Assembly: GCF_003001935.1 (NCBI RefSeq) | Contig: NZ_PVNG01000011.1 | Location: 248,001 to 312,000 of the forward strand | Source of the DNA: Nonomuraea fuscirosea | Lineage (GTDB): Bacteria; Actinomycetota; Actinomycetes; Streptosporangiales; Streptosporangiaceae | DNA: 64,000 nt | Direction of reading: 5' to 3' | In this document: positions 50,118 through 60,180 of the stretch, in pieces | How the letters are laid out: each line of letters opens with the position of its first letter | Numbering within the stretch: the first letter of the stretch is position 1 | Position numbers and translations under genes: made by a program | The notes under the pieces: generated by a model | Databases searched by the model: none | What the model saw: the letters and a program-made list of their open reading frames with translations, nothing else | Told to the model about the DNA's origin: nothing

Positions 50118-51368
50118 TCAGGCCGGGGCGATCTCCCCGGTGAAGCCGCGCAACTCCCGGCTGACCGCCGCCGCGGCGGCGGTCGCGCCGAGTAGCCCAC
50201 CCAGGACGACGAGCGCCGCCGCGCCGCCCAGCGCCGCGGCCAGCGTTCCGCCGAGAACCGGGCCGAAGGGCTTGAGCGCCATGCCGCCCATGCTCAGCAC
50301 CGCGCCCATCCGGCCGAGCATCTCGTCCGGCACCATCCGGGCGATCACCACGTTCAGCACCACATTGAGCGAGGGGGTCGACAGCGTGATGAACACCAAG
50401 GGGACCATCGGCCACCACGCCCCCCACGGCAGCGCGGTGGCCGCCAGGGCGGCACCGAAGATCGTCAGGACGGCGAGCAGCAGGATACCGGGCGGCAGCA
50501 GCCTGCTGATGCGGCCCGACAGCAGGGCGCCGGCCAGCCCGCCGATGCCGAGGGCGGCCAGAACCGTGCCGGTGGTGAGCGCGCCGCCGCCGCGTTCGCC
50601 GACCAGCACGATGAGCGGTATCAGGAAGGCTCCACCCAGGAGGTTGAGGACCATCATCGCCGCGGTGACCTCCCGCAGGCCCCGGCGACGCCACAGCCAG
50701 GTGATGGCCTCAGCCGCCTCCCGGTGTACACCACGCCGGCGCTCCTCACCGTCCGCTCGTGCGGACGTTCGTGACTGGTTCGCCGGACGGCGCGGCACCT
50801 TCGCCAGGGCGTAGAAAAGCGCGGCGGCGGCCAAGGTGACGGTCTCGGCGAGGAAGGGCACCGCACGCCCGAGGGTGTACAGCAGGCCGCCGAGCGGAGG
50901 GCCGATCAGGCCGGCGGCATGCGTGCGGGACTCCTCCTGGGCGTAGGCGCTGTGCAGCTGACTCGCGGGGACGATCCCGCGGATGGCCGTGTCTCGGACC
51001 GGCTCGATGAAGGCGGCGCACAGCGCGTCGAGTACCGCCAGCGTGACGAAGTGCCAGATCTGTACCTGGCCGGTGAGGATCAGCACGGCCAGCAGCGCTG
51101 AGACGCCCGCCTGGAGGATCTGGGCGATCATCAGCGTACGGCGGCGGTCCCACCGATCCACCCAGACGCCGGCCGGCATCTGGACCAGCAGGAGAGCGAC
51201 CATGCGGGCACCGGCGACGACGCCCGCCAGGCCGGGCGAGCCGGTGAGCGCGAGCACCAGCAGCGGCATGGCCAGTCTGGTGAACTCCGACCCCAGCCTC
51301 GACGCCGCGCCGCCGATCCACACCATCTGAAAACGCACGTTCCTGCGCAGGGGGACAATGCCGGTCAC
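50118..51368 (-). CDS. MFS exporter, EntS-like
   Basis: The 416-aa protein has about 12 membrane helices and the MFS loop motif GVWVDRWDRRR between helices 2 and 3. It resembles the enterobactin/drug exporter branch (MFS_3; AGVVAGARMVALLLVQMPAG, VRDTAIRGIVPASQL). The substrate is unknown. The GTG start lies at 51368. Confidence 0.87.
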   Translation of the reverse strand: MTGIVPLRRNVRFQMVWIGGAASRLGSEFTRLAMPLLVLALTGSPGLAGVVAGARMVALLLVQMPAGVWVDRWDRRRTLMIAQILQAGVSALLAVLILTGQVQIWHFVTLAVLDALCAAFIEPVRDTAIRGIVPASQLHSAYAQEESRTHAAGLIGPPLGGLLYTLGRAVPFLAETVTLAAAALFYALAKVPRRPANQSRTSARADGEERRRGVHREAAEAITWLWRRRGLREVTAAMMVLNLLGGAFLIPLIVLVGERGGGALTTGTVLAALGIGGLAGALLSGRISRLLPPGILLLAVLTIFGAALAATALPWGAWWPMVPLVFITLSTPSLNVVLNVVIARMVPDEMLGRMGAVLSMGGMALKPFGPVLGGTLAAALGGAAALVVLGGLLGATAAAAAVSRELRGFTGEIAPA

Positions 51369-51538
51369 GGACCATCTTCCTCGAAAAGGGGTGCCATCTC
51401 TGGCTTTAGGCGCCGTTCCGGAAGAGGCAGGGCTTCAGGCTTTCGGGCAGGCGCGCAACGGGACCCGCAGAAGCTACTCAGCGGACATGACGCTGTCTAC
51501 CGAATATCGTCGATGGGGTAAGCAATCTCGCAGGATGT

Positions 51539-51566
51539 CCGCTGACCGCTGACCGCTGACCGCTGT
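51539..51566. repeat. Heptamer tandem repeat CCGCTGA x4
   Basis: Four consecutive units lie at 51539-51566, the last ending CCGCTGT. They sit in a 311-bp gap (51369-51679) between the MFS and SDR genes in which I see no gene. Confidence 0.75.
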
Positions 51567-51679
51567 CGGGCTCGTCGGCGATGATGCCGGCGAACGAGAG
51601 CGTCCGCCGTCTTTCTGCTCGCTCCGTCGTCGGCGTCACCTGGTCGTGAACGAGTTCGAGTGCGGCGGCGCGTGCCCTG

Positions 51680-52411
51680 TCAGCTGGGTTCTTCGAAGTG
51701 GAACGCCTTGATGAAGCAGTCACGTGGTTGGCCGATCGCGAAGAGGATGCAGTTGATCAGGGATTCGCTGGTGAGCGGATTGTGGGGACCTCGTGACTTG
51801 GTGTGCCAGTCGGGCGTGAGCGGGTCCGCGTTGTCGAAGTCGGGCGGATAGAGGGAGATCACGCGTACCCCTTGCGGGCGGAGGCGCTTGGAGAGGATCT
51901 CGGTGAAGCCGGCCTGGGCGTTCTTCGCGCTGTAGAAGGCGGCGTGTGCGGTGGAGCGCGCGTGTCCCGGGAGCCCGGCGGTGGAGATCATGGTGATGAT
52001 GTCGGGTTTGGCCGAGCGCAGGAGCAGGGGCAGGAAGTTCTTGGTGACCAGGACGGTGCCGGTGGCGCCGGAGGCCAGGGCGTCGATGACGTCGTCGTCG
52101 GAGGCGGCCAGGAGGTCTTCGCCTTCGACGTAGCGCGCCCCGTTGTTGACCAGGACGTCGATGTGGCCGGTCTGCGCGCCGACCTGGTGGGCGAAGTCGC
52201 GGATGGAGGCCGGGTCGGTCAGGTCGCAGGCGAAGGCGTACGCCTCTCCGGCGCCTCGGCCGCGGATGTCGTCCCGGGTGCGTTCGGCGGCCGCGAGCGT
52301 CCGGGCGGACAGGAAGACGGTGGCGCCGAGATCGGCCAGGGTGATGGCCAGGGCTCGTCCGAAGTCGCGTCCGGCCGCGGTGATGACGACGCTGTGATCG
52401 TCCAGTCTCAT
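51680..52411 (-). CDS. Short-chain dehydrogenase/reductase
   Basis: The 243-aa SDR has NNGARYVEG in place of NNAG, a Ser in the MISTAGLPG block and the catalytic YSAKN (YxxxK). The cofactor loop reads ITAAGRDFGRAL rather than TGxxxGxG, so cofactor binding may be altered. The substrate is unknown. The FAD oxidase gene lies upstream on the same strand, 136 bp away. Confidence 0.82.
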   Translation of the reverse strand: MRLDDHSVVITAAGRDFGRALAITLADLGATVFLSARTLAAAERTRDDIRGRGAGEAYAFACDLTDPASIRDFAHQVGAQTGHIDVLVNNGARYVEGEDLLAASDDDVIDALASGATGTVLVTKNFLPLLLRSAKPDIITMISTAGLPGHARSTAHAAFYSAKNAQAGFTEILSKRLRPQGVRVISLYPPDFDNADPLTPDWHTKSRGPHNPLTSESLINCILFAIGQPRDCFIKAFHFEEPS

Positions 52412-52547
52412 GTACGTTCCCTGCTCGTGGTCGGCGGCTCAGGTTATCCAGTCGCGGGGAGAGGTGTGTTGCCGGGCCGACCGGCGACTTCGCCGGGTCG
52501 ACCTTGGGACGGGGACCGACGGTCGATGGCGGGCCTGTCGATGGTGG

Positions 52548-53663
52548 TTACGCAGGGAAGCGTTCTGGGCGGAAGTCCGCGAGTGACTCGGCTCTCTCGC
52601 CGTCGAGGATCTCCGTGGCCAGCAGGCGGCCGATGATGGGGCCGAGGGTGATGCCGCTGTGGGAGACGGCCTCGTAGTAGCCCGGCACGGACGGCACCGC
52701 GCCGACCGAGGGGTAGCCGTCGGCTGGGATGGGGCGTTCGGCCACGCGTGATTCGGTGATGCGGGAGTCGCCCAGGGCGGGTACGAGGTTCCGGGCCGAT
52801 TCGTGGAGCAGCCGGGCGAGAGGCGACGGGTCTGCGCCTGCGTCGAGGTGGGCGTCCACCTCGACGCTGTGGAGGACCATCGTCGTGTCGCCGTCAGGGC
52901 GGAGGGCGAGGTGAGGGGCGTGGACCACCCGGTGGATCGGGGTTCGGGCGCAGGTGATTCGGGTGACGAGACCGGGTTCGTGGCGCATCGGGAGGTGGCG
53001 TCCGAGGAGGGCGGCGAGGTGGGCGGCGCCGGGGCCGGCCGCGTTCACGACGATGTCCACGTCGAGGCGGGTTCCGTCCGAGAGGGTGACGGTACGGACG
53101 CCGCCGTCGGAGCCGGTGTCGATGGCGGTAACCGCGGTGCCGAAGCGATGTTCCGCGACGGTCCGGCCGACCAGGCGGGTGACGAGGTGGCGTCCGTGCA
53201 CCCAGGCTTCGTCCGGGTAGAGGACGGCGGCGACCTCGTCGGGCAGAGTGAGCGCGGGTTCGAGGTGGCGGCGTACCTCGGCGCCCGTGTGCACCTCGGC
53301 CCGGTAGCCGAGGCCGGTCAGCAGGCCGGCGGTTTTCAGGAGGTCCGCCTGCGCGGCAGGATCGTCCGTCCAGCGCAGGTGGCCGCTCGGATGCCACCAC
53401 GGGTCGGGGCCGATGACGGTGGCGAGGTCGCGGTAGGCCGCCATGCCCGCGATGTTCAGGTCGAAGTACGACCTGCGCTCGGTCTTGTTGCCGGCGTTGA
53501 CCCACGAGAAGGACCAGTCGGTGACGCCCTCGCCGGGGCGGCCCGCGTCGATGAGCGTCACCTGGGCGCCCTGCCGGGACAGGTGCCAGCCCACACAGGC
53601 TCCGATGACGCCCACACCGATGACGGCGACCCGGTACGGCCGCCGCACGGGCCCGATGGTCAT
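52548..53663 (-). CDS. FAD-dependent D-amino-acid-oxidase-like oxidoreductase
   Basis: The 371-aa DAO-family protein has an N-terminal FAD fold (VAVIGVGVIGACVGWHLSRQ, then LIDAGRPGEGVT), VVNAAGPGAAHLAALLG and a C-terminal GYYEAVSHSGITLGPIIG. It should oxidise an amine or amino acid; whether it is an oxidase or dehydrogenase is unclear. Confidence 0.87.
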   Translation of the reverse strand: MTIGPVRRPYRVAVIGVGVIGACVGWHLSRQGAQVTLIDAGRPGEGVTDWSFSWVNAGNKTERRSYFDLNIAGMAAYRDLATVIGPDPWWHPSGHLRWTDDPAAQADLLKTAGLLTGLGYRAEVHTGAEVRRHLEPALTLPDEVAAVLYPDEAWVHGRHLVTRLVGRTVAEHRFGTAVTAIDTGSDGGVRTVTLSDGTRLDVDIVVNAAGPGAAHLAALLGRHLPMRHEPGLVTRITCARTPIHRVVHAPHLALRPDGDTTMVLHSVEVDAHLDAGADPSPLARLLHESARNLVPALGDSRITESRVAERPIPADGYPSVGAVPSVPGYYEAVSHSGITLGPIIGRLLATEILDGERAESLADFRPERFPA

Positions 53664-53746
53664 GAACGCCCCTTCCCGCCATGGGTGGACTTCCGTTCCC
53701 AGTATGCGAGGGTGCGGAGGGCTCCGGTCATGGATGATCAGATCTT

Positions 53747-54625
53747 GTGCGAAAGGTGATCGTGTGTCTGGTGCTGGCCCTGTCCTCCTGCGGTGGAGGA
53801 CCCTCGTCCGCGACCGATGCGTTCGAGGCGCGGGCTCGGGAGGTGGCGGAGCGCTGGCAGGGCTCGGCCGACGATCGCGCCTGGCGGGACGGGTTCGTCG
53901 CGCTGGAAGTGCTCAACCCGCACGGATGGAACCACGCACGCAGGGTTCCGGCCTGGGTGAACAGGAGCTCGCACAACGGCGCCTGGCGGCTGGCCACCGA
54001 ACTGCCCACCGGCTCCCCGACGCGGGCCGACGTGCGATGGCCGGACGGCGAGGTCTCGCCGGTGCCGGTCGTCTCGGCGGCGCGGGCGTACGCGGAGTTC
54101 AGCGGACCGGCCGACCCCATCGAGGAGGAGTGCCCGGCCAAGGGATGCCGTCCGCTCCGGGTGACCGGCGCGGAGCTGGGCGAAGTCCCGTTGGAGACCA
54201 GCCGGGGCCGGATCCGGGTGCCGGCGTGGATGTTCACCGTCGAGGGCGTCGAGCAGAAGAAGGTGCACGTGGCCGTCGATCCCTCCGCCGTCACTCCCCG
54301 TCCTGAACGGACGCGGGGCGGTGAAGAAGAGGTGATGGCGTACGAGCTCGTCCCCGGCAAGCCGCGCGAGCTGCTGCTCCGCTACGGTTACGGCGCCTGC
54401 GACACCGTTCGCGGGCCGCGCGCGTACGAGACCGGCGACCTGGTGGTGGTCGACATGGACGAGCGGGACACCAGCTCCGGTGAGCCCTGCCTGCTGATCC
54501 GCAAAAGCGCCACGGCCACGGTCACACTCGCCCGGCCGCTCGGCGACCGTCTCGTGCTCGACCTCGGTACGGGGTTGCCGGTGCTCCGAGGTCTGAACGG
54601 GCGTTACGACGACGGCGGTTCGTAG
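53747..54625 (+). CDS. Hypothetical lipoprotein
   Basis: The 292-aa protein has a short signal and lipobox LSSC (Cys15), then a soluble, largely beta-predicted domain with two Cys close together (EEECPAKGC). I do not recognise a family. Its last 22 bp overlap the convergent WYL-regulator gene. Confidence 0.7.
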   Translation: MRKVIVCLVLALSSCGGGPSSATDAFEARAREVAERWQGSADDRAWRDGFVALEVLNPHGWNHARRVPAWVNRSSHNGAWRLATELPTGSPTRADVRWPDGEVSPVPVVSAARAYAEFSGPADPIEEECPAKGCRPLRVTGAELGEVPLETSRGRIRVPAWMFTVEGVEQKKVHVAVDPSAVTPRPERTRGGEEEVMAYELVPGKPRELLLRYGYGACDTVRGPRAYETGDLVVVDMDERDTSSGEPCLLIRKSATATVTLARPLGDRLVLDLGTGLPVLRGLNGRYDDGGS

Positions 54626-55581
54626 CGGGTGACGATGGTGGTGGCGCGGGTGTGCAGGGAGTCGCGCAACCACTGCGGTGACAGGGCTTCCACGCTCGTC
54701 GAGAGCTGCCAGAGCGCCCATTCGGCGTGTCTCGGGTCCTGGAAGGTCACCTCCAGGCGCAGCCACCCGTCCGGTTCGGTCTCTTCCGCGAGTACGGCCA
54801 GCGCGGTGCCCACCAGGTCCTCCCGCCGCGCCGGGTGCAGCCGTACCAGCACGGTGACCTGGTCGCCGCCGGTGCGGAAGCGGGTACTGCGTTCCTGCCA
54901 GGCCTGGTCAAGGTCGACGCGGTCCGGTCGTTGCGCGGGCTCGGGGAGTGCTTCGGCGTCCAGGATGCGGGACAGCCGGTACGTACGGTCCGCGCCGGAC
55001 CTCGTGGCCAGCAGGTAGCTGCGGTCGCGGACGGTGACCAGGCCGATCGGGTCCACCGTGCGCCACCGCGGCTCTTGGTCCGCGGCCGCGTAGTGGATGC
55101 GCAGCTTGTGCCCGGCCAGCACTGCGCGCAGAACTTCGGCCGCGATGGCACCGGGCGCGTCCTCGGCGGCCAGGCGGCGCGACAGCAGGTCGATCTCCGG
55201 GTCGATGAGCAGCCGCTCGGCCGCGCCGGCCGCGGTGTCGCGGTAGCTGTCGGGCAGCGCGTCGATCACCTTGAGCATCGCCGACGCCAGCGCCGAGCCG
55301 AGGCCGAACGCCTGCGCGCCGCGCCGCGATCCGGCGACCAGCAGGGCGAGGGCCTCGTCGTGGTTCAACCCGGTGAGCTCGGTACGGAAGCCGGGTAGCA
55401 ACGCGAAACCGCCGTGCCGTCCGCGTTCGGCGTAGACCGGGACGCCCGCCGCGGACAGCGCCTCGATGTCGCGCAGCACCGTGCGGGTGGACACCTCCAG
55501 CTCGCGGGCCAGCGTCGCCGCTGACAGTCGGCCGTGCTGCCGCAGCAGCAGGACCAGCGAGACCAGCCGGTCGGCACGCAT
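54604..55581 (-). CDS. YafY-type HTH/WYL-domain regulator
   Basis: The 325-aa protein has an N-terminal HTH_11 domain (RLSAATLARELEVSTRTVLR, DIEALSAAGVPVYAERG), a WYL ligand domain (RTVDPIGLVTVRDRSYLLAT, TYRLSRILDAE) and a WCX C-terminal part. WYL regulators often sense nucleotides or small ligands. A CACGACA-N5-TGTCGTG palindrome between this gene and ridA is its probable operator. Confidence 0.9.
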   Translation of the reverse strand: MRADRLVSLVLLLRQHGRLSAATLARELEVSTRTVLRDIEALSAAGVPVYAERGRHGGFALLPGFRTELTGLNHDEALALLVAGSRRGAQAFGLGSALASAMLKVIDALPDSYRDTAAGAAERLLIDPEIDLLSRRLAAEDAPGAIAAEVLRAVLAGHKLRIHYAAADQEPRWRTVDPIGLVTVRDRSYLLATRSGADRTYRLSRILDAEALPEPAQRPDRVDLDQAWQERSTRFRTGGDQVTVLVRLHPARREDLVGTALAVLAEETEPDGWLRLEVTFQDPRHAEWALWQLSTSVEALSPQWLRDSLHTRATTIVTRYEPPSS

Positions 55582-55601
55582 GGGGAAACTCTATTCGAAT
55601 A

Positions 55602-55620
55602 CACGACAAAGGATGTCGTG
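55602..55620. promoter_or_regulatory. Operator between WYL regulator and ridA
   Basis: CACGACA-AAGGA-TGTCGTG is a perfect 7-bp inverted repeat, 21 bp upstream of the regulator start and 75 bp before ridA. Confidence 0.65.
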
Positions 55621-55694
55621 ATTCTCCGGAAGGCTAATCCACGCACGCCGGAGGCTTACCGGGCCGATGGCGACGAACGAATGGAGTGGAGCAG

Positions 55695-56093
55695 ATGATG
55701 GAACGGACGGCGGTCAACCCGTGGGCGTGGTCGGCGGACCTGGGGTACAACCAGGGTGAGCTCGTTTCGGGGCAGACCCGGACGTTGTACTGCGCGGGGC
55801 AGACCGCGATGAGCGGCGACGGCAAGCCCCAGCACGCCGAGGACATGGCGGGGCAACTGGCGCTGAGCCTCGACAACCTGGAGGCCGTGCTGGGGGAGGC
55901 GGACATGTCGCTCGCGAACCTGGTCCGGCTCAACGTCTACACCACCGACGTCGACCGGCTCTTCGAGCACTACGGCGTGCTGGCGGCGCGGCTGGGCTCG
56001 GCCGGGGTGGCGCCGGCCACCACGATGCTCGGGGTGACGCGGCTGGCGATCCCCGACCTGATGGTGGAACTCGAGGGCACCGCCGTCGCGTGA
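55695..56093 (+). CDS. RidA-family protein
   Basis: The 132-aa YjgF/RidA protein (GQTRTLYCAGQTAMSGDGKP, LVRLNVYTTDVDRLFEHYGV, TMLGVTRLAIPDLMVELEGT) lacks the catalytic Arg position of archetypal RidA as far as I can align by eye, so it may not be an enamine deaminase. GGAG lies close to ATGs 55695 and 55698. It is divergent from the WYL regulator. Confidence 0.83.
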   Translation: MMERTAVNPWAWSADLGYNQGELVSGQTRTLYCAGQTAMSGDGKPQHAEDMAGQLALSLDNLEAVLGEADMSLANLVRLNVYTTDVDRLFEHYGVLAARLGSAGVAPATTMLGVTRLAIPDLMVELEGTAVA

Positions 56094-56197
56094 CAGGGTG
56101 ACGCACGCTCGCCGAGGTCCACGCCGAGCATGGGGTGGTGGTCGGGCCGTGTCTGCACGGTGCCTGGGCGACGGCGCCCCGATGACCGTGCCCGTCG

Positions 56198-56881
56198 TCA
56201 GAGTTTCACCTTGACGCCGTTCGAGAAGATCGAGTCGTGCAGTTCGATGGCGGCCGGGTCGGTGTTCTTCGGAATGTCGAACAGGACGACGCCCCGCACG
56301 GAATTACCCGGATTGATCTTCTCGTACAGGCTCTTGGAGTCCTGCAGGTAGATGGCCGCCTCCGCTGACGCCTCGAATTCCCGGCCCTTCGCGTCGTAGA
56401 GCTTCTGTGCCGATCCGCTAAAAGCCTGCGCCTCGTCGCCGATGTTCTCGACCGTGATGTACACGAGCAGGAACACGCCTTGGGCGTCCTTGCTGAGGAA
56501 GTCGCCACCGACCCTGGCGCGCTTGTCCATTTTGGTGACGGTGAACGAGAACTCGCCGTCGCGGACCGCGGTCCCGATACCCGCCTGCTTCTCCCGGGTC
56601 TTCTTCCGGGCGGTGGGCTCATCGGCGGGGTCGTCCGATTCGGCGATCCGCCCGGTGGTCACCCGCGAGGTGTCACCGGAGCTGCCGATCGCCGCGACGA
56701 TGGCGGCGCAACCGCCGAACAGGAGGAGGACGAGCGCGCCGATGACGACGAGCACCACGGGGGCGCTGCTTCTCTTTCTGGGTGGCGGCGGAGGCGGATA
56801 GCCGTATCCGGACGGGTGAGTCTGGTAGGGCTGTGAGGGCGGCTGCTGTCCCTAGGGGTCGTGCCCGTATGGCTGCGTCAT
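56198..56881 (-). pseudogene. DUF4352 membrane-anchored protein with amber codon at position 10
   Basis: GGAGAGG and ATG at 56881 start MTQPYGHDP, then TAG (56854-56852). The same frame continues GQQPPSQPYQTHPSGYGYPP, a Pro-rich stretch, RKR, a membrane helix (VVLVVIGALVLLLFGG) and an extracellular DUF4352 beta domain to 56198. Without the stop the product is 227 aa with the usual layout of this family. The TAG probably replaced a Gln CAG. Re-initiation at GTG 56758 would leave only the helix and domain. Confidence 0.75.
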
Positions 56882-56993
56882 CGAAGCCTCTCCGTTCGGC
56901 GTTGCTGATTGGGACGTTCCAAACGGCGGTGTGGTTGGCGTGGACAGCGCGATTCCTGTGTCCACAAGCGGACACAGAGGAGAGGGTTGTGTC

Positions 56994-57620
56994 ATGGGAA
57001 AAGATGGGAGTGGTGGGTTGCCGGCGGGTGACGGTCCTGGGCGGGTCGTCTTCTTGAACGGAACGTCGAGCGCGGGCAAGACCTCGCTGGCCCAGGCGAT
57101 TCAGCAGGAGAGTGACACCCCCTACCTCTCCTGGGGCATCGACACCCTGTTCCAGCTCGTCCCGCCGAAGTGGGGTGGCGGGCTCGACGGGCCGCTCAGC
57201 CGGGTCGGGTTCTGGTACGACCGGACCGGCACGGACGACGACGGCACGCCTTTCGTGGTGGTGCGTTACGGGCCGGTCGGGCGGCGGATGCTGGAGTCGG
57301 GGTGTGTCGCGGCCGCCGCCTTCGCCCGTGGCGGTGACGACGTCGTCATCGACGAGATGTTGCTGACCCCCGACCTGCTGCCGGTGTGGCGGAAGGCGCT
57401 GGAAGGGCTGGACGTGCTGTGGGTCGGCGTGATGTGCCCGCTTCCGGTGGTCGAGGAGCGGGAGGCGGCGCGTCCGCGCGGGGTGAAGGGGCTCGGACGA
57501 GGGCATCTGCGTACGGTGCACGATCACGGTGCCGGATATGACATGACGGTCGACACCAGCACGGGGACTCCGGCTGAGCTGGCCAGGGCGGTGTTGCGGC
57601 GGCATCGGGGCCGACCGTGA
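56994..57620 (+). CDS. Chloramphenicol-phosphotransferase-like P-loop kinase
   Basis: The 208-aa protein matches the CPT family: Walker A FLNGTSSAGKTSLA, ISWGIDTLF-like YLSWGIDTLFQL, VVIDEMLL, and a lid region EREAARPRGVKGLGRG. CPT phosphorylates chloramphenicol in its producer; many homologues have other or unknown alcohol substrates, so resistance is not claimed. ATG at 56994 has GAGGAGAGG upstream. It is divergent from the DUF4352 gene. Confidence 0.85.
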   Translation: MGKDGSGGLPAGDGPGRVVFLNGTSSAGKTSLAQAIQQESDTPYLSWGIDTLFQLVPPKWGGGLDGPLSRVGFWYDRTGTDDDGTPFVVVRYGPVGRRMLESGCVAAAAFARGGDDVVIDEMLLTPDLLPVWRKALEGLDVLWVGVMCPLPVVEEREAARPRGVKGLGRGHLRTVHDHGAGYDMTVDTSTGTPAELARAVLRRHRGRP

Positions 57621-57710
57621 TGACTTTCCGGCCTTGATCGGGTTGCGGCTCGGGGGCGATCGTGATCGTTTTCCGGCGCTCGGGTACGTAAGCGCGAGAC
57701 AATCGCTGTC

Positions 57711-58391
57711 GTGGCTTGGGAATGGGTGGCACCCGTCATCGTGGGCGGGGCCGGTGCGGTCGGCGTGTTCTTCACCTGGTTCGCGGGTGCGCAGGGTCGG
57801 GCGCACGCGGAGCGGATGGTCGGGGCGGCCAAGGACGAGGAGTTGCGGGTCTGGCGGCTCAAGGAGCGGCGGGACGCGTACCTGGAGATCCTGAAGGTCG
57901 TCGAGCTGGACCTGCGCCGCCGGCGCTACCAGCGGGACGGCGAGGATCGGAAGCTGGCCGAGCTGGAGCAGACCTGGCCCGAGAAGCTGCGCGCCCGGAT
58001 GGGCGTCGAGGCGGTCGTCGGGGTGCAGGTCTTCGGCAGCGCCGGCCTGCGCGAGCTGGCCGAGAGCTGGCGGGCGGCGGCGGAGAAGGGCGACTACGCG
58101 ACCATGGTCATCCTGGCCGAGCAGCTGCGCGGGCAGGTGCGGCGGGAGCTCGGGCCGCGTGAGGGCGACGGGACGTTGCCCGAGTCCGGGCCGGGAGAGG
58201 CTGAGGAGACGGGTTCTCCTCCGGTCGAGGCCGAGGCGACTCGTGCGCGCGAGGTGGACGCCGAGACGGCCAAGGCTCGCCCGGCCGCCACCGAAGCAGC
58301 TCTCCTGGCGGACACCAAGGCGGCCGGGGCTTCCGACGAGGTCGAGAAGGTGAAGGCCGCCGCGGGGGTTTCGGCCGAGGAGCAGGGCTGA
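57711..58391 (+). CDS. Hypothetical membrane-anchored coiled-coil protein
   Basis: The 226-aa protein has one N-terminal helix (VAPVIVGGAGAVGVFFTWF), a charged helical middle (KERRDAYLEILKVVELDLRR) and a Glu/Ala-rich low-complexity tail. No family is recognised. GACAAT ends 7 nt before the GTG start. Confidence 0.7.
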   Translation: MAWEWVAPVIVGGAGAVGVFFTWFAGAQGRAHAERMVGAAKDEELRVWRLKERRDAYLEILKVVELDLRRRRYQRDGEDRKLAELEQTWPEKLRARMGVEAVVGVQVFGSAGLRELAESWRAAAEKGDYATMVILAEQLRGQVRRELGPREGDGTLPESGPGEAEETGSPPVEAEATRAREVDAETAKARPAATEAALLADTKAAGASDEVEKVKAAAGVSAEEQG

Positions 58392-58445
58392 AACGGCGGG
58401 CCGAAGACTGGAGGTTCGGCTCCGGGGAAATGTGCGCGAAATTCG

Positions 58446-58459
58446 AGAGAGCGCTCTCT
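58446..58459. promoter_or_regulatory. LacI-type operator of the GH16 gene
   Basis: AGAGAGCGCTCTCT is a perfect 14-bp palindrome with the central GCGC common to LacI-family sugar regulators such as CebR. It overlaps a -35-like TTGACA (58459-58464). An imperfect copy (GAGAGCGCGTTCTC) lies at about 59843-59856 behind the gene. Confidence 0.7.
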
Positions 58460-58530
58460 TGACAGCACCACTCGACGTGCCGCAAGGTTTCGGTAAACTC
58501 ACCCCCGTGCACCGGATGAGGTAACCCCCC

Positions 58531-59760
<1,230 letters not shown>

Positions 59761-59778
59761 CGCCCCCGCCGTGACCGT

Positions 59779-59813
59779 CGATGGGCCCCGCGCGGACGGA
59801 ACGGGGCCCATCG
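59779..59813 (+). terminator. Hairpin after the GH16 gene
   Basis: CGATGGGCCCCG (59779-59790) and CGGGGCCCATCG (59802-59813) form a perfect 12-bp stem with an 11-nt loop. Confidence 0.7.
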
Positions 59814-59879
59814 GCCATTCCGTAGATCCGTGGACGCCGACGAGAGAGCGCGTTCTCACCCGGAGATCCAGGGCCCCCG

Positions 59880-60134
59880 TCACAGCTCGCCGAGCTCGCC
59901 CAGGGGTTTCGTCCAGTAGCCGGCGTCGGTGAGGAAGCCGGACGGGTTGATGGCGATGTGCATGATGTCGTTGAACGTACGGAAATCTCGGTCGTCGCCG
60001 GGCTTCATCCGGCAGTGGTGAATCCGGGCGTACCAGTACTTCTGCTCCTCCTCGATCCGGGGGAGCAGCTCGACCCTGGTGAGGGTCCTGGCCTCTTCGA
60101 CGGTGAGCCGCTGGAAACTCGGCATGCGACTCAT
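59880..60134 (-). CDS. Hypothetical protein, 84 aa
   Basis: This soluble, charged protein (SFQRLTVEEARTLTRVELLP, YWYARIHHCRMKPGDDRDF) belongs to no family I recognise. It ends GELGEL. The methyltransferase gene lies 46 bp upstream on the same strand. Confidence 0.6.
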   Translation of the reverse strand: MSRMPSFQRLTVEEARTLTRVELLPRIEEEQKYWYARIHHCRMKPGDDRDFRTFNDIMHIAINPSGFLTDAGYWTKPLGELGEL

Positions 60135-60180
60135 TGTGACGCGCGCGTCCGAAGACGTGAAGGGCCGAAACGCCGAGGTG

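Noticed and set aside
56994..57620. Chloramphenicol resistance determinant
   Set aside because: The family resemblance is real, but the substrate cannot be read from sequence and many CPT-like proteins act on other alcohols.
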